Assembly: GCF_001898175.1 (NCBI RefSeq)
Contig: NZ_MKTH01000016.1
Span: 1-64,000, forward strand
Source of the DNA: Cellulomonas sp. 73-92
GTDB lineage: Bacteria > Actinomycetota > Actinomycetes > Actinomycetales > Cellulomonadaceae
Direction of reading: 5' to 3'
Length of the DNA stretch: 64,000 nt
Shown here: one piece after another, positions 28,768 to 39,483 of the stretch
Numbering within the stretch: the stretch's first letter is position 1
Layout of the letters: every line of letters begins with the position of its first letter
Notes under the pieces: model-generated
Told to the model about the DNA's origin: nothing
Seen by the model: the letters and a program-made list of their open reading frames with translations, nothing else
Databases searched by the model: none
Translations under genes and position numbers: made by a program

Positions 28768-29555
28768 CCGACGGACGCGTGACGTGGCTCGGGCACGCGA
28801 GCGTGGTCCTCGACGTGGCCGGTGCCCGGCTGCTCACCGACCCGCTGCTGCGCGAGCACGCCGGGCTGCTGCGGCGCCGGGGCGCGGCGCCGGACCCGCG
28901 GTCCTGGCGCGACCCGGACGCGGTGCTGATCTCCCACCTGCACTACGACCATGCGGAGATCGGCTCGCTCGAGCTGCTCGGGAGCACGCCCGTGGTCGCG
29001 GCACCGGCGAACGCGCACTGGCTGCGCGGGCACGGCATCCCGGGTGGCGTCGCGCTGCCGGAAGGCACCTGGTGGACCGTGCCGACCGCCCGTCACACGC
29101 GCGCGGTGCAGGTGCGGGCGATCCCGGCGGTGCACGGCGACCGGCCGATGCGGCGCCGTCCGAACGCCGCCTGCGGCTTCGTCGTGCGCGCCGGCGACCT
29201 GCGGATCTGGTTCGCCGGCGACACCGGCCCCCACCCCGCGATGGCCGCCGTCCCCGACCTGCTGGACGGGCGGGTGGACCTCGCGCTGGTGCCGGTCGGC
29301 GGGTGGGGCCCCCGGCTGTCCGGTGGGCACCTCGACCCGGTGGAGGCCGCGCGGGCGTGCCACCTCGTCGGTGCGCGCGCGGCGATCCCGGTGCACTGGG
29401 GCACCCTGCACGCGCCGGTGTCGCGGCGCCTGCCGCCGGGCTGGATGGACCGGGCGGGTCCGGCCTTCCTGCACGCCGCCCGGCACGAGGCCCCGGGGTG
29501 CGAGGTCGTCCTGCTGGCGCCGGGGGAGTCGGCCGTCGTCTCGTCGGCGGCCTGA
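28764..29555 (+). CDS. Metallo-beta-lactamase fold hydrolase (UlaG/NAPE-PLD-like)
   Basis: 263 residues. The zinc motif HLHYDH follows VLISH near residue 57; later ligands are AVHGD, FAGDTG and PVHWGT. The pattern [22 protein letters not shown] is that of the UlaG/NAPE-PLD subgroup of MBL-fold hydrolases. ATG overlaps the previous stop (ATGA), making DUF3046, phosphodiesterase and this gene a tightly coupled three-gene unit upstream of recA. Substrate not assigned. Confidence 0.88.
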   Translation: MTDGRVTWLGHASVVLDVAGARLLTDPLLREHAGLLRRRGAAPDPRSWRDPDAVLISHLHYDHAEIGSLELLGSTPVVAAPANAHWLRGHGIPGGVALPEGTWWTVPTARHTRAVQVRAIPAVHGDRPMRRRPNAACGFVVRAGDLRIWFAGDTGPHPAMAAVPDLLDGRVDLALVPVGGWGPRLSGGHLDPVEAARACHLVGARAAIPVHWGTLHAPVSRRLPPGWMDRAGPAFLHAARHEAPGCEVVLLAPGESAVVSSAA

Positions 29556-29590
29556 ACCGGGACGCGACACGCCCGGCACGAAGCGTGCGT

Positions 29591-29604
29591 CGAACACGTG
29601 TTCG
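29591..29604. promoter_or_regulatory. SOS box (LexA operator) of recA
   Basis: Perfect palindrome CGAAC-ACGT-GTTCG, the actinobacterial LexA consensus. A TACTGT -10-like hexamer follows at 29608-29613, so bound LexA would block RNA polymerase. The rest of the 224-nt upstream region contains a second TACGGT hexamer (29706-29711), a possible damage-independent promoter. Confidence 0.85.
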
Positions 29605-29779
29605 GCCTACTGTGGCCCGCGGGCGACCAACCGCCCACAGCCCGTCCCGGGAGCGCCACGGCGCACCCGCCGCGGGAGGCGAGCGGTCGTGTCGGTGGTC
29701 GGACATACGGTCGCCCACGACGAGAAGACCAGCCCCAGCCGGCGCAGCGCGCACGCTGCTCGAGACGAACGAGGGAACC

Positions 29780-30820
<1,041 letters not shown>

Positions 30821-30885
30821 TCCGTGCCCGGCCGTGACGCAGCCGCCGGGGGTGGCGTGTCGGTGAGGACAGCGAGGAGGACGGG

Positions 30886-31488
30886 GTGAGCGGCGCCGGT
30901 CAGGGGCGGCTCCGCTCACCCGCCTCCGAACCGCCGCCCACCGGTCCGGCCGCGATCGACCCCGAGCCGGACGCGGAGGAGGTCGCACGGGCGATCCTGC
31001 TGCGCCTGCTCACGGGCGCGCCGCGCAGCCGCGCGCAGCTGGCGGAGGCGCTGGCGACGCGCGACGTGCCCGAGGCGGTGGCGACCCGCCTGCTGGACCG
31101 GTTCACCGACGTCGGACTCATCGACGACGCGGCGTACGCCGAGATGCTCGTGCGAACCCGGCACGCGGAGCGCGGCCTGTCCCGGCGCGCCCTGGCGGTC
31201 GAGCTGCGACGCCGCGGCGTGGACGACGCGACCGCCGCCGAGGCGCTGGAGCAGGTGGGGGACGACGCCGAGGTCGAGGCGGCCCGCCGGCTCGTGGAGC
31301 GGAAGCTGGCGTCCACCCGTGGGCTCGACGCGGCGACGCGGCAGCGCCGCACCCTGGCCGCGCTCGGACGCCGGGGGTACGCGCCGGGGCTCGTCGCCCG
31401 CCTGGTCCGAGAGACGCTGGGCCGAGAGGGTGAACCGGACGACGCCGAGGTCGTCGGCGTCGGGTGGGACGACCGCTCGGACGAGTGA
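30886..31488 (+). CDS. recX: Regulatory protein RecX
   Basis: 200 residues. Modulates RecA filaments. Three tandem three-helix repeats: [60 protein letters not shown], and the C-terminal [19 protein letters not shown] disordered N-terminal ~35 residues. GTG start with a GAGGAGGA ribosome site. Placed directly after recA and likely cotranscribed with it. Confidence 0.95.
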   Translation: MSGAGQGRLRSPASEPPPTGPAAIDPEPDAEEVARAILLRLLTGAPRSRAQLAEALATRDVPEAVATRLLDRFTDVGLIDDAAYAEMLVRTRHAERGLSRRALAVELRRRGVDDATAAEALEQVGDDAEVEAARRLVERKLASTRGLDAATRQRRTLAALGRRGYAPGLVARLVRETLGREGEPDDAEVVGVGWDDRSDE

Positions 31489-31602
31489 ACCCGTGCGCCG
31501 GAAAGGTGCGGGAGGTGCCGTCACGGGCGTGGCACCCCGTCGGCATCCCCGGGAGGGCCACAATGGGCGGAGGTCTGCCCGGCCGGGCGTCTGGAGGTGT
31601 TG

Positions 31603-33102
31603 ATGAACTGGGCGCCCGTGCTCACGATCGTCGGGCTGCTCGGCGCCTGCCTGGTCGCGCTCGTGCTGGTCCAGCTCGCTCGTCGCGAGGCCGAGGCGGT
31701 GCGCCGCCGGGCCACCGAGGACGTCGCCACCATCAAGGAGGAGACGCGCACCAAGCTGGCCGACGCCGAGCGCCGCGAGCAGCGGCTCGAGGAGCGGGAG
31801 CAGGTGCTGGCCCAGGACCGCGGCGAGCTCGAGTCGCTGGAGCGCCGGACGCGCGAGCGCGTCGACGCGCTCGTCGCCGCGGAACGGAGCGCCGGGCGGG
31901 TCGTCGCCGATGCGGAGCGCTCGGCGGCCCGGACGCTGGCCGAGGCGGAGGCGAAGGCCCGGGCCGAGCTCGAGTCGGTAGCCGGCCTGTCGGCGGAGGA
32001 GGCGCGAGCCCAGCTCGTCGAGCGGATGACCGCGGAGGCGCGCAACGACGCCGCGGCGCAGGTGCGCCGTGCGGACGCCCAGGCCCGCCGCACGGCCGAG
32101 GCCCGGGCGCGTCGCATCGTGGCCACCGCGGTGCAGCGGCTCGCGGTGCCGACCAGCAGCCAGTCGGCCATCACCGTGGTCCCGCTGCCGTCGGAGGAGA
32201 TGAAGGGCCGGATCATCGGCAAGGAGGGGCGCAACATCCGCTCCTTCGAGTCCCTGACCGGCGTCAACGTCCTCGTGGACGAGACGCCGGACGCGGTGGT
32301 GCTCTCGTGCTTCGACCCCGAGCGGCGGGAGGCGGCGCAGGTCGCCCTCGAGGCGCTCATGGCGGACGGCCGCATCCAGCCGCAGCGCATCGAGGCGGCC
32401 TACAAGGAGGCGCTGGCCGCCGTCGAGGAGCGCACGGAGGCCGCCGGCGGCGATGCCGCCGAGCGGGCCGGCGTGCGGGGACTGCACCCCGACCTCGTCC
32501 ACACGCTCGGACGGCTGCGGCTGCGGACGTCGTACGGGCAGAACGTGCTGGAGCACCTCGTCGAGACCTCGCTCGTCGCCGGCGCGATCGCGGCGGAGAT
32601 CGGCGCCGACGTGGACGTGACGAAGCGCGGGGCGCTGCTGCACGACATCGGCAAGGCGCTGACCGCCGAGCAGCAGGGGACGCATGCCGCGCTGGGTGCC
32701 GAGCTGGCGCGCCGGTGCGGGGAGTCGGCCGCGGTGGTCAACGCGATCGCCTCCCACCACGACGAGGTGCCCGCCGAGACGGTCGAGGCGGTGCTGGTCC
32801 AGGCGTCCGACGCGATCTCCGCCGCGCGTCCCGGCGCCCGTCGCGAAGAGCTCGACCAGTACGTCGAGCGCATCGACAAGCTCGAGGCGCTCGTCGCCGA
32901 GCACCCGGGCGTGCGGCGGGCGCTGGCGATGTCGGCCGGGCACGAGGTGCGGGTGGTCGTCGAGCCGAACGAGGTCGACGACGCCGCGCTGCCCGGCCTG
33001 GCGACGGCGATCGCGCGGCACATCGAGCAGGACCTCACGTACCCGGGCGAGATCAAGGTGACCGTGGTGCGCGAGCTGCGGGCGAGCGCCACCGCCGGCT
33101 GA
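31603..33102 (+). CDS. rny: Ribonuclease Y
   Basis: About 499 residues. Membrane-anchored endoribonuclease of mRNA turnover. Order: N-terminal transmembrane helix (about 4-26), long charged coiled coil (about 28-190), KH domain ([21 protein letters not shown]), then HD domain with LLHDIGKA and ASHHDEVP. The ATG at 31603 lies 5 nt after GGAGG; a GTG two codons earlier is possible but overlaps the ribosome site. Lies between recX and miaB. Confidence 0.94.
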   Translation: MNWAPVLTIVGLLGACLVALVLVQLARREAEAVRRRATEDVATIKEETRTKLADAERREQRLEEREQVLAQDRGELESLERRTRERVDALVAAERSAGRVVADAERSAARTLAEAEAKARAELESVAGLSAEEARAQLVERMTAEARNDAAAQVRRADAQARRTAEARARRIVATAVQRLAVPTSSQSAITVVPLPSEEMKGRIIGKEGRNIRSFESLTGVNVLVDETPDAVVLSCFDPERREAAQVALEALMADGRIQPQRIEAAYKEALAAVEERTEAAGGDAAERAGVRGLHPDLVHTLGRLRLRTSYGQNVLEHLVETSLVAGAIAAEIGADVDVTKRGALLHDIGKALTAEQQGTHAALGAELARRCGESAAVVNAIASHHDEVPAETVEAVLVQASDAISAARPGARREELDQYVERIDKLEALVAEHPGVRRALAMSAGHEVRVVVEPNEVDDAALPGLATAIARHIEQDLTYPGEIKVTVVRELRASATAG

Positions 33103-33162
33103 GACGCGCCACTGCCGCCGCCCACGGGCGGAGCCGGCGGCGGGGACGCGCGGGGCGCAACG

Positions 33163-33168
33163 TACGCT
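33163..33168 (+). promoter_or_regulatory. -10 hexamer for leaderless miaB
   Basis: TACGCT, 8 nt before ATG 33177. Confidence 0.45.
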
Positions 33169-33176
33169 TGACGGCG

Positions 33177-34739
33177 ATGTCCGCACAGCCGACCGCGCCG
33201 CTCGTCGTCCCCGCCGCTCCCGGGCCGGACGGCGGGGGCCCACGCACCTACCTGGTCAAGACGCTCGGCTGCCAGATGAACGTCCACGACTCCGAGCACA
33301 TGGCCGGGCTGCTCGACGCGGCCGGCTACGTCGCGGCGGGGCCCGACGAGGTGGTGGCGGAGGACGCCGACGTCATCGTCATCAACACGTGCGCCGTGCG
33401 GGAGAACGCCGCCGAGCGCCTGTACGGGACGCTCGGGCGCCTGGCGGCCGCGAAGCGTGCCCGGCCCGGCCTGCAGATCGCCGTGGGCGGCTGCCTGGCG
33501 CAGAAGGACCGCGCGGGCATCGTCGAGAAGGCGCCGTGGGTCGACGTGGTCTTCGGCACGCACAACCTCGACGTGCTGCCCGTGCTGCTCGAGCGCGCCC
33601 GCCACAACGCCCGTGCCCAGGTGGAGATCGCTGAGTCGCTGCAGGTGTTCCCCTCGACGCTGCCGACGCACCGAGAGTCGGTCTACGCCGGCTGGGTGTC
33701 CATCAGCGTGGGCTGCAACAACACGTGCACGTTCTGCATCGTCCCGTCGCTGCGGGGCAAGGAGCGGGACCGCCGGCCGGGGGAGATCCTCGCCGAGGTC
33801 GAGGCCCTCGTGGCCACGGGTGCCATCGAGGTCACCCTGCTCGGTCAGAACGTCAACTCCTACGGCGTCGAGTTCGGTGACCGCGGGGCCTTCGCCAGCC
33901 TGCTGCGGGCGGTCGGGGCGATCGACGGCCTCGAGCGCGTGAGGTTCACCAGCCCGCACCCCGCCGCGTTCACCGACGACGTCATCGCCGCGATGGCGCA
34001 GAACCCGGCCGTCATGCCGGCGCTGCACATGCCGCTGCAGTCGGGCTCGGACCGGGTGCTGCGGGCGATGCGCCGCTCGTACCGCAGCGAGAGGTTCCTC
34101 GGCATCCTCGACCGCGTGCGCGCCGCGATGCCGGACGCGGCGATCACCACCGACGTCATCGTCGGCTTCCCCGGCGAGACCGAGGAGGACTTCGCGGACA
34201 CGCTGCGGGTCGTCGAGCAGTCGCGGTTCGCCAGCGCCTTCACGTTCCAGTACTCGCCGCGCCCGGGCACGCCGGCGGCCACGCTGGCGGACCGGGTGCC
34301 GAAGGCGGTGGTCCAGGAGCGCTACGAGCGCCTGATCGAGCTGCAGGAGCGGATCTCGCTCGAGGAGAACCGGGCGCAGGTGGGCCGCACCGTCGAGGTG
34401 CTGGTCGCCGAGGGCGAGGGGCGCAAGGACGGCGCCACCGCCCGCCTGTCCGGACGGGCGGCCGACAACCGCCTGGTCCACTTCGCGGTCCCGGCCGGCG
34501 CGGCACCCGACGAGCTGCCGCGGCCCGGTGACCTCGTCCGGGTCGACGTCACGCACGCCGCGCCGCACTTCCTCGTCGCCGACGGGGCGACCGGCGGCGG
34601 CTCCTTCGTCGTCCGCCGCACCCGCGCCGGCGACGCGTGGGCGGCACGCGGGCACGACGAGCACACGCACGACCACGGCGGCCCGGCCGCCGGTCCGGTC
34701 GCTCTCGGGATCCCGGCGGTCGGCGCGCCGACCCGCTGA
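33177..34739 (+). CDS. miaB: tRNA-2-methylthio-N6-dimethylallyladenosine synthase MiaB
   Basis: 520 residues. Radical SAM methylthiotransferase acting on A37 of tRNAs after MiaA. The N-terminal domain carries the first cluster cysteines C32, C72 and C106; the radical SAM cluster is C180, C184, C187 ([10 protein letters not shown]). A TRAM domain follows near 390-455, then a His/Pro-rich tail. All six cysteines are intact. miaA lies 3.8 kb downstream, separated by unrelated genes. Confidence 0.97.
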   Translation: MSAQPTAPLVVPAAPGPDGGGPRTYLVKTLGCQMNVHDSEHMAGLLDAAGYVAAGPDEVVAEDADVIVINTCAVRENAAERLYGTLGRLAAAKRARPGLQIAVGGCLAQKDRAGIVEKAPWVDVVFGTHNLDVLPVLLERARHNARAQVEIAESLQVFPSTLPTHRESVYAGWVSISVGCNNTCTFCIVPSLRGKERDRRPGEILAEVEALVATGAIEVTLLGQNVNSYGVEFGDRGAFASLLRAVGAIDGLERVRFTSPHPAAFTDDVIAAMAQNPAVMPALHMPLQSGSDRVLRAMRRSYRSERFLGILDRVRAAMPDAAITTDVIVGFPGETEEDFADTLRVVEQSRFASAFTFQYSPRPGTPAATLADRVPKAVVQERYERLIELQERISLEENRAQVGRTVEVLVAEGEGRKDGATARLSGRAADNRLVHFAVPAGAAPDELPRPGDLVRVDVTHAAPHFLVADGATGGGSFVVRRTRAGDAWAARGHDEHTHDHGGPAAGPVALGIPAVGAPTR

Positions 34740-34974
34740 GGCCTTCGGCGAGCACGGCGGCCGGACCCCAGCCCGGCAGTCCGGACAGCCGGGATCGACA
34801 CCGGCTGCCGTGTGCGCGGGAGCGTGGGCGCGGGTCTTCGGTCCCGTCGGGCAGGGTCGGAGGCTGGTCGCCGACCTGGACGGCGTGGCGGGCGGGCCCT
34901 TCGGCCCCCGGGGCGGCGGCGCGCCGGTGCTGTCATGGCGGCACAGATCCGCGCCGCCCCTCCGTGGAGCATCG
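34740..34974. other. 235-nt intergenic region, no gene seen
   Basis: No convincing coding frame or RNA gene. It is as GC-rich as its surroundings and must hold the promoter of the transporter gene, for which a GTGGAG ribosome site is visible just before ATG 34975. Confidence 0.4.
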
Positions 34975-36564
34975 ATGCCCCAGGTGCTGTCGTTCCTCGC
35001 CGGCCAGCCCGTCCTGCTGCTGTTCGTCGTCGTCGGGCTCGGCTCGGCGGTGGGTCGGCTCACGGTCAAGGGCGTCGGCCTGGGCGCCGCCGGCGTGCTC
35101 TTCCTCGCGATCGCCCTCTCGGCGTGGGCGGCGCGCTACGGCATCAACCTGCAGATCACCGAGGCGCTCGGCACGCTCGGGCTGACGCTGTTCACGTTCA
35201 CGGTCGGCATCGTCTCGGGCGCGACGTTCTTCGCGTCGCTACGCCGCAGCCTGGGCCCGATCCTGGCGATGGTGGGCGTGGTCGTCGTCGGCGCGCTCGT
35301 CGCGGTGGGCCTCGGGCACGTGCTGCGGCTCGACGCCCCGACCGTCGCGGGCGCGTTCGCCGGCGCCCTGACGAACACCCCGGCGCTGGCCGCCGCCCAG
35401 CAGGCCGCCGGCGACCCGACGACGCCGACCGTCGGCTACGCCGTGACGTACCTCTTCGGTGTCGTCGGCATGCTCGCGACGGTCCAGCTGGCGCTCCGCC
35501 ACCGTGCCCAGGACGCCGACACGCCGCCGCCGCTCGTCAACCGCACGATCCGGGTGGAGGTCGACTCGGCGCCCAGCGTGCGCGAGCTCGAGGAGCTGCA
35601 CGGGCAGCGCATCACGTTCTCCCGCGTGCGGCACGGCGAGACCTCGCCCATCCTCACGGCGGACGACCGGGACACCCTCCTGCCCGACGACCTCGTCCTC
35701 GTCATCGGCCCCGCGAACGAGGTCGAGGAGGTCACGCGCGAGCTCGGGCACGCCTCGTCGCACCACCTCGACCTGGACCGCGCCTACCTCGACATGCGCC
35801 GCGTCACGGTCTCGTCGCCCCGGGTCGCGGGCAAGACGATCGGGGAGCTCGGCCTGGCGCAGCGGTTCGGGGCCACGGCGAGCCGCGTCCGCCGCGGCGA
35901 CGTGGACGTGGTCGCGTCCGACGACGTGATGCTCCAGCTCGGCGACCGCGTCCGCGTCATCGCGCCGCGCGGCCGGATGACCGAGGTGTCGGGGTTCTTC
36001 GGCGACTCGGCGCGCGGCATGTCGGACATCACGCCGATCGTGCTCGGGGTCGGCATGACGCTGGGGATCCTGCTCGGCGTCGTGGCGTTCCCGGTCCCCG
36101 GGCGGGTGTTCTCCATCGGCTCGGCGGCGGGCACGCTCGTGCTGGGCCTCGTCCTCGGCCGCATCGGCCGCGTCGGGTCGGTCGTCACCGCGATGCCCTT
36201 CACGGCGGCACAGGCGATCTCCGAGCTCGGGCTGCTGATCTTCCTGGCGCAGGCGGGTTCGCGCGCCGGCTCGCAGATCGGCGTCGCGTTCGCCTCCGGG
36301 GAGTGGCTGCGGATCCTCGTGCTCGGCGTCGTCGTCACCACGGTGGTGGCGATCGGCCTCTACCAGGTGATGCGGCGGGTGTTCGGCATGGGGGGCACGC
36401 AGCTGTCCGGCGTCATCGGCGGCACGCAGACGCAGCCGGCGGTGCTCGCCTTCGCCAACGGCCGCACCGGGCACGACTCGCGCGTCGCCCTCGGGTACGC
36501 GCTCGTGTACCCGGCCGCCATGATCGTCAAGATCCTGCTGGGGCAGGTCCTCGGCGGCCTGTGA
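34975..36564 (+). CDS. AspT/YidE-type transporter with two RCK_C domains
   Basis: 529 residues. Six N-terminal and about five C-terminal transmembrane helices flank two cytoplasmic TrkA-C/RCK_C domains (about 195-275 and 280-355). The two membrane halves share a repeated motif, GALTNTPALAAAQ and GGTQTQPAVLAFA, the mark of the aspartate:alanine exchanger family. Members exchange amino or dicarboxylic acids; here the substrate is unassigned. The stop is 2 nt from the convergent ybjN-like gene. Confidence 0.9.
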   Translation: MPQVLSFLAGQPVLLLFVVVGLGSAVGRLTVKGVGLGAAGVLFLAIALSAWAARYGINLQITEALGTLGLTLFTFTVGIVSGATFFASLRRSLGPILAMVGVVVVGALVAVGLGHVLRLDAPTVAGAFAGALTNTPALAAAQQAAGDPTTPTVGYAVTYLFGVVGMLATVQLALRHRAQDADTPPPLVNRTIRVEVDSAPSVRELEELHGQRITFSRVRHGETSPILTADDRDTLLPDDLVLVIGPANEVEEVTRELGHASSHHLDLDRAYLDMRRVTVSSPRVAGKTIGELGLAQRFGATASRVRRGDVDVVASDDVMLQLGDRVRVIAPRGRMTEVSGFFGDSARGMSDITPIVLGVGMTLGILLGVVAFPVPGRVFSIGSAAGTLVLGLVLGRIGRVGSVVTAMPFTAAQAISELGLLIFLAQAGSRAGSQIGVAFASGEWLRILVLGVVVTTVVAIGLYQVMRRVFGMGGTQLSGVIGGTQTQPAVLAFANGRTGHDSRVALGYALVYPAAMIVKILLGQVLGGL

Positions 36565-36566
36565 CC

Positions 36567-37091
36567 TCAGTTGTCCGGCACGTCCGGCTGCTCGGGCTCG
36601 TCGACCGCCGGCAGGGTCGACTCGAACGACAGGAACATCTGCACGCCGGTGCCCAGCCCGCACGAGAGGATCTGCGCCAGCTGCGCGTCGTTTGCGCCGG
36701 CCTCGAGGTCGGCGGACGTCTCGGCGTACACGGCGAGCATGCCCTCCTCCTCGCGCAGGTACGCCTTCGGCCAGATCCGCTCCCGGTTCCAGTCGTTGAT
36801 CACCAGGGCGATCGACGCGCGGGCGTCCAGCGGCAGGGTGCGGTGCCAGCGCCCGCGGACCTGCACGATCTCCTGCCCGTCGCCCAGCAGCAGGAACCAG
36901 AACCGGTTGCCGTCCCACGTGCCGGTCAGGTCGCCGTCGTCATCGACCACGAACCGGTAGCTGCGCCGGCGCAGGTAGTCCGCCACGCGCGCGCGGGTGA
37001 CGGGCGCCGGCGGCTCGTCGTCCACGCGCGGAGCCTTGGCCGCGTTGGGGAGCCCGGACAGCGCCCGGAGCAGCCATCCCGGTGTGCTCAT
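36567..37091 (-). CDS. YbjN domain protein
   Basis: 174 residues. The YbjN fold is recognisable from VADYLRRRSYRFVVDDDGDLTGTWDGNRFWF, the WNRERIWPKAYLREEEGMLAVYAE stretch, and the LSCGLGTGVQMFLSFES C-terminal helix. YbjN resembles type III secretion chaperones in fold; no biochemical activity is established. ATG overlaps the upstream paralogue's stop by 4 nt. It is clearly a paralogue of the next gene. Confidence 0.88.
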   Translation of the reverse strand: MSTPGWLLRALSGLPNAAKAPRVDDEPPAPVTRARVADYLRRRSYRFVVDDDGDLTGTWDGNRFWFLLLGDGQEIVQVRGRWHRTLPLDARASIALVINDWNRERIWPKAYLREEEGMLAVYAETSADLEAGANDAQLAQILSCGLGTGVQMFLSFESTLPAVDEPEQPDVPDN

Positions 37092-37666
37092 GGCGCGATC
37101 CCGACGGGGTCGGGGTACCGCTCGTCGAGCGCGTCGAAGAACATGCTGCCGGTCGACAGGCCGCAGAACAGCGCCTGGTGGAGCTGGGCGTCGGTCGCGC
37201 CGTGCTCCAGGTCGAGGGCCACCTCGGAGACGACGTGGACGCGGCCGTTGTCGCGCACCCGGACGTAGGCCTTGGGCCAGATCCGCTCGGCGTTCCACTC
37301 GTTGCAGACGTCGAGGATCTCGCTCATCCGCTCGATCGTCACCTCGCGCTGCCACTGGCCGCGGACCTGCAGGATCTCGGCGTGCTCCCCGAAGAGGAAG
37401 AAGTAGAACAGGCGGCCGCGCCACATCCCGCCCAGGTCGCCGTCGCTGTCGACGAAGTAGCTGAACCCGTTGTTGCTCATCCACGTGGCGAGGCGGGCCG
37501 GGGTCACCGCGACGGGGACGTCCTCGGCGGGCTCGACGACCCCGAGCTCGCGCGCCAGGAGGGCGGCCACGGAGTCGTGGAGGTCGGGGTCATCCTCGGC
37601 CGCAGGCTCGGCGGACCGCCCGATGCGGCGGAACCACTCTCGCGCCCGGTCGGCGAACGACGCCAT
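37088..37666 (-). CDS. YbjN domain protein (paralogue)
   Basis: 192 residues, first gene of a two-gene YbjN operon. Same motifs as its neighbour: LATWMSNNGFSYFVDSDGDLGGMWRGRLFYF, WNAERIWPKAYVR, and LFCGLSTGSMFFDALDERYP. A longer acidic N-terminus (residues 10-45) is the main difference. The ATG lies 6 nt behind TAGTCT. Probably forms a heterodimer or related complex with the adjacent protein, by inference from coupling. Confidence 0.88.
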   Translation of the reverse strand: MASFADRAREWFRRIGRSAEPAAEDDPDLHDSVAALLARELGVVEPAEDVPVAVTPARLATWMSNNGFSYFVDSDGDLGGMWRGRLFYFFLFGEHAEILQVRGQWQREVTIERMSEILDVCNEWNAERIWPKAYVRVRDNGRVHVVSEVALDLEHGATDAQLHQALFCGLSTGSMFFDALDERYPDPVGIAP

Positions 37667-37672
37667 GGTCCG

Positions 37673-37678
37673 AGACTA
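37673..37678 (-). promoter_or_regulatory. -10 hexamer for leaderless ybjN operon
   Basis: TAGTCT on the minus strand, 6 nt before ATG 37666. Confidence 0.55.
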
Positions 37679-37756
37679 CCTACCGATCCCGCGGGGGTGG
37701 TCCTCGGTTCGCCCGCAGCGCACCGGTGGGTGGCTCCCACGCCGGTCCCCGGGCCG

Positions 37757-37762
37757 TAGCCT
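37757..37762 (+). promoter_or_regulatory. -10 hexamer for leaderless dioxygenase-like gene
   Basis: TAGCCT, 6 nt before ATG 37769. Confidence 0.55.
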
Positions 37763-37768
37763 GCAGGC

Positions 37769-38509
37769 ATGCTCGTCGCCGCGGCGCTGATCCCGGACAC
37801 CGCGCTGCTCGTGCCGGGTGCGGGCGGCGTGGCCGACCGCGGCGCGACGCTGCGCGCGGCAGCCCTGACGGCCCTCCGCGACGTCACCCGGCACGAGGGC
37901 AGGGTCGTGGTCGTCGCGCCGGGCCGGTCGGACCGGCGGCTCGGACCGTGGGCACGCGCCTCGCTCGGCGCCGCGGGCGTGCCCGACGAGCTCGTGGGCT
38001 GGCCGCCGCCCGCTCTCGAGCGGCCCGCTCCGACCATGACGGGGCCCGTCGCGGGGATCTCGGCCTCGGCCGCGCTCCTCCTGCTGGCGCACGATGGGGT
38101 CGCGGCCGCCGACGTGGTCGAGGTGGGCCCGGCCGAGGCGAGGCCGGGTCGCGGCGGCGAGCTGCGCGATCTCGGCCGCGAGCTGGCCGACGAGGGCCCG
38201 ACGACGATGGTCGTGGTCGGCTCCGCCTCCGGCCGCCACGGCCCGGACGCCCCGCTGGCCGACGACGAGCGGGCGCCGGCGTACGACGAGCAGGTCGTGG
38301 CCGACCTCGCCGACGCCGGGCCGGCCGCCCGGGCGCGCCTGGGGTCCCTCGACCGGGTGCTCGCCGGTGAGCTCGCGGTCACCGGGTGGGGGCCCTGGCA
38401 GGTGCTGCTCGGCGCACTCGGGGCGGACGAGGTCGTGGCGCGGCGGGTGCACCGGGAGGTGCTCGCGGGTGCGACCCACGCGGTGCTCACCTGGGTGGCG
38501 GCCGGATGA
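37769..38509 (+). CDS. Class III extradiol dioxygenase-like protein
   Basis: 246 residues. Position just before miaA and overall pattern (LVAAALIPDTALLVPGAGG, TMVVVGSASGRHGPDAP, GWGPWQVLLGAL) match the actinobacterial family annotated as class III extradiol ring-cleavage dioxygenase subunit B-like (Rv2728c position). The usual histidine metal ligands are not evident, so enzymatic activity is doubtful. miaA overlaps its stop by 4 nt. Confidence 0.8.
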   Translation: MLVAAALIPDTALLVPGAGGVADRGATLRAAALTALRDVTRHEGRVVVVAPGRSDRRLGPWARASLGAAGVPDELVGWPPPALERPAPTMTGPVAGISASAALLLLAHDGVAAADVVEVGPAEARPGRGGELRDLGRELADEGPTTMVVVGSASGRHGPDAPLADDERAPAYDEQVVADLADAGPAARARLGSLDRVLAGELAVTGWGPWQVLLGALGADEVVARRVHREVLAGATHAVLTWVAAG

Positions 38510-39483
38510 GCGGCCAGTCCTCGTCGACCGCGCTCGTCGTGGCCGTCGTCGGGCCCACCGCGACGGGCAAGTCGGACCTCGGCATCGAGCTGGCGCTCGC
38601 CCTGGGCGGCGAGGTGGTCAACACCGACGCGATGCAGCTCTACCGGGGGATGGACGTCGGCACGGCCAAGGTGCCGGTGGCGGAACGGCGCGGCGTGCCC
38701 CACCACCTGCTCGACGTGCTCGACCCGCTCGAGGACGCCACCGTGGCCGACTACCAGGACTGGGGCCGCGCCGCGCTCGCGGACCTCGTCACGCGCGGCC
38801 GCGTGCCGGTCGCCGTCGGGGGATCGGGCCTCTACGTCCGCGCCCTGCTCGACCACCTGGACTTCCCGGGCACCGACCCGGCGCTGCGCGCCGCGCTGGA
38901 GGCCCGTGCCGACGCCGAGGGGCCGCGGGCGCTGCACGGCGAGCTGGCCGCCCGCGACCCTGTCGCCGCCGAGCGGATCGGACCCCACAACGCCCGCCGC
39001 ATCGTCCGCGCGCTCGAGGTGATCGCCCTCACCGGCCGGCCCTACTCGTCGGCCTTGCCGGAGCACGTCTACGAGGTGCCGGCGATCCAGATCGGCCTCG
39101 ACTGCGACCGCGCGGTGCTCGACGAGCGGGTCGCCGGGCGGGTGGCGCGGATGTGGGCGGGCGGGCTGGTCGACGAGGTCGACCGGCTGCTCGCTGCCGG
39201 CGGCCTGGGGCGGACCGCCGCGCGCGCCGTGGGCTACGCGCAGGTGCTCGCGCTGCGCGCCGGTCGGCTGTCGGAGCGGCAGGCGTACGACGAGACGGTC
39301 GTGGCCACCCGGCGCCTCGCCCGCCGGCAGATGGGCTGGTTCGGTCGCGACCCGCGGGTGCACTGGCTCGACGCCCAGGACCCGGACCTCGTCGCCCACG
39401 CCCGCGACCTCGTCGAGCGCGCTCGGGCGGGTGCCCTGGCGGACCCGGGGAGTGCGCCGACCAGCCGTAGGCTCGGCACGTGA
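38506..39483 (+). CDS. miaA: tRNA dimethylallyltransferase
   Basis: 325 residues. Prenylates A37 of tRNAs, the step before MiaB. P-loop GPTATGKSD at 16-24, NTDAMQLYRGMDVGTAK, the DYQDWGR segment, GGSGLYVRALLD and HNARRIVRALE. Length normal. ATG in an ATGA overlap upstream; its stop lies in a GTGA overlap with dapF, and the -10 element for dapF is inside its last codons. Confidence 0.96.
   Translation: MSGQSSSTALVVAVVGPTATGKSDLGIELALALGGEVVNTDAMQLYRGMDVGTAKVPVAERRGVPHHLLDVLDPLEDATVADYQDWGRAALADLVTRGRVPVAVGGSGLYVRALLDHLDFPGTDPALRAALEARADAEGPRALHGELAARDPVAAERIGPHNARRIVRALEVIALTGRPYSSALPEHVYEVPAIQIGLDCDRAVLDERVAGRVARMWAGGLVDEVDRLLAAGGLGRTAARAVGYAQVLALRAGRLSERQAYDETVVATRRLARRQMGWFGRDPRVHWLDAQDPDLVAHARDLVERARAGALADPGSAPTSRRLGT
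39468..39473 (+). promoter_or_regulatory. -10 hexamer for leaderless dapF, inside miaA
   Basis: TAGGCT, 6 nt before GTG 39480, embedded in the 3' end of miaA. It would allow dapF to be expressed separately. Confidence 0.5.

Noticed and set aside
34740..34974. A small gene or a riboswitch before the AspT-type transporter
   Set aside because: Open frames exist but have no ribosome site or recognisable sequence, and no aptamer motif was found.
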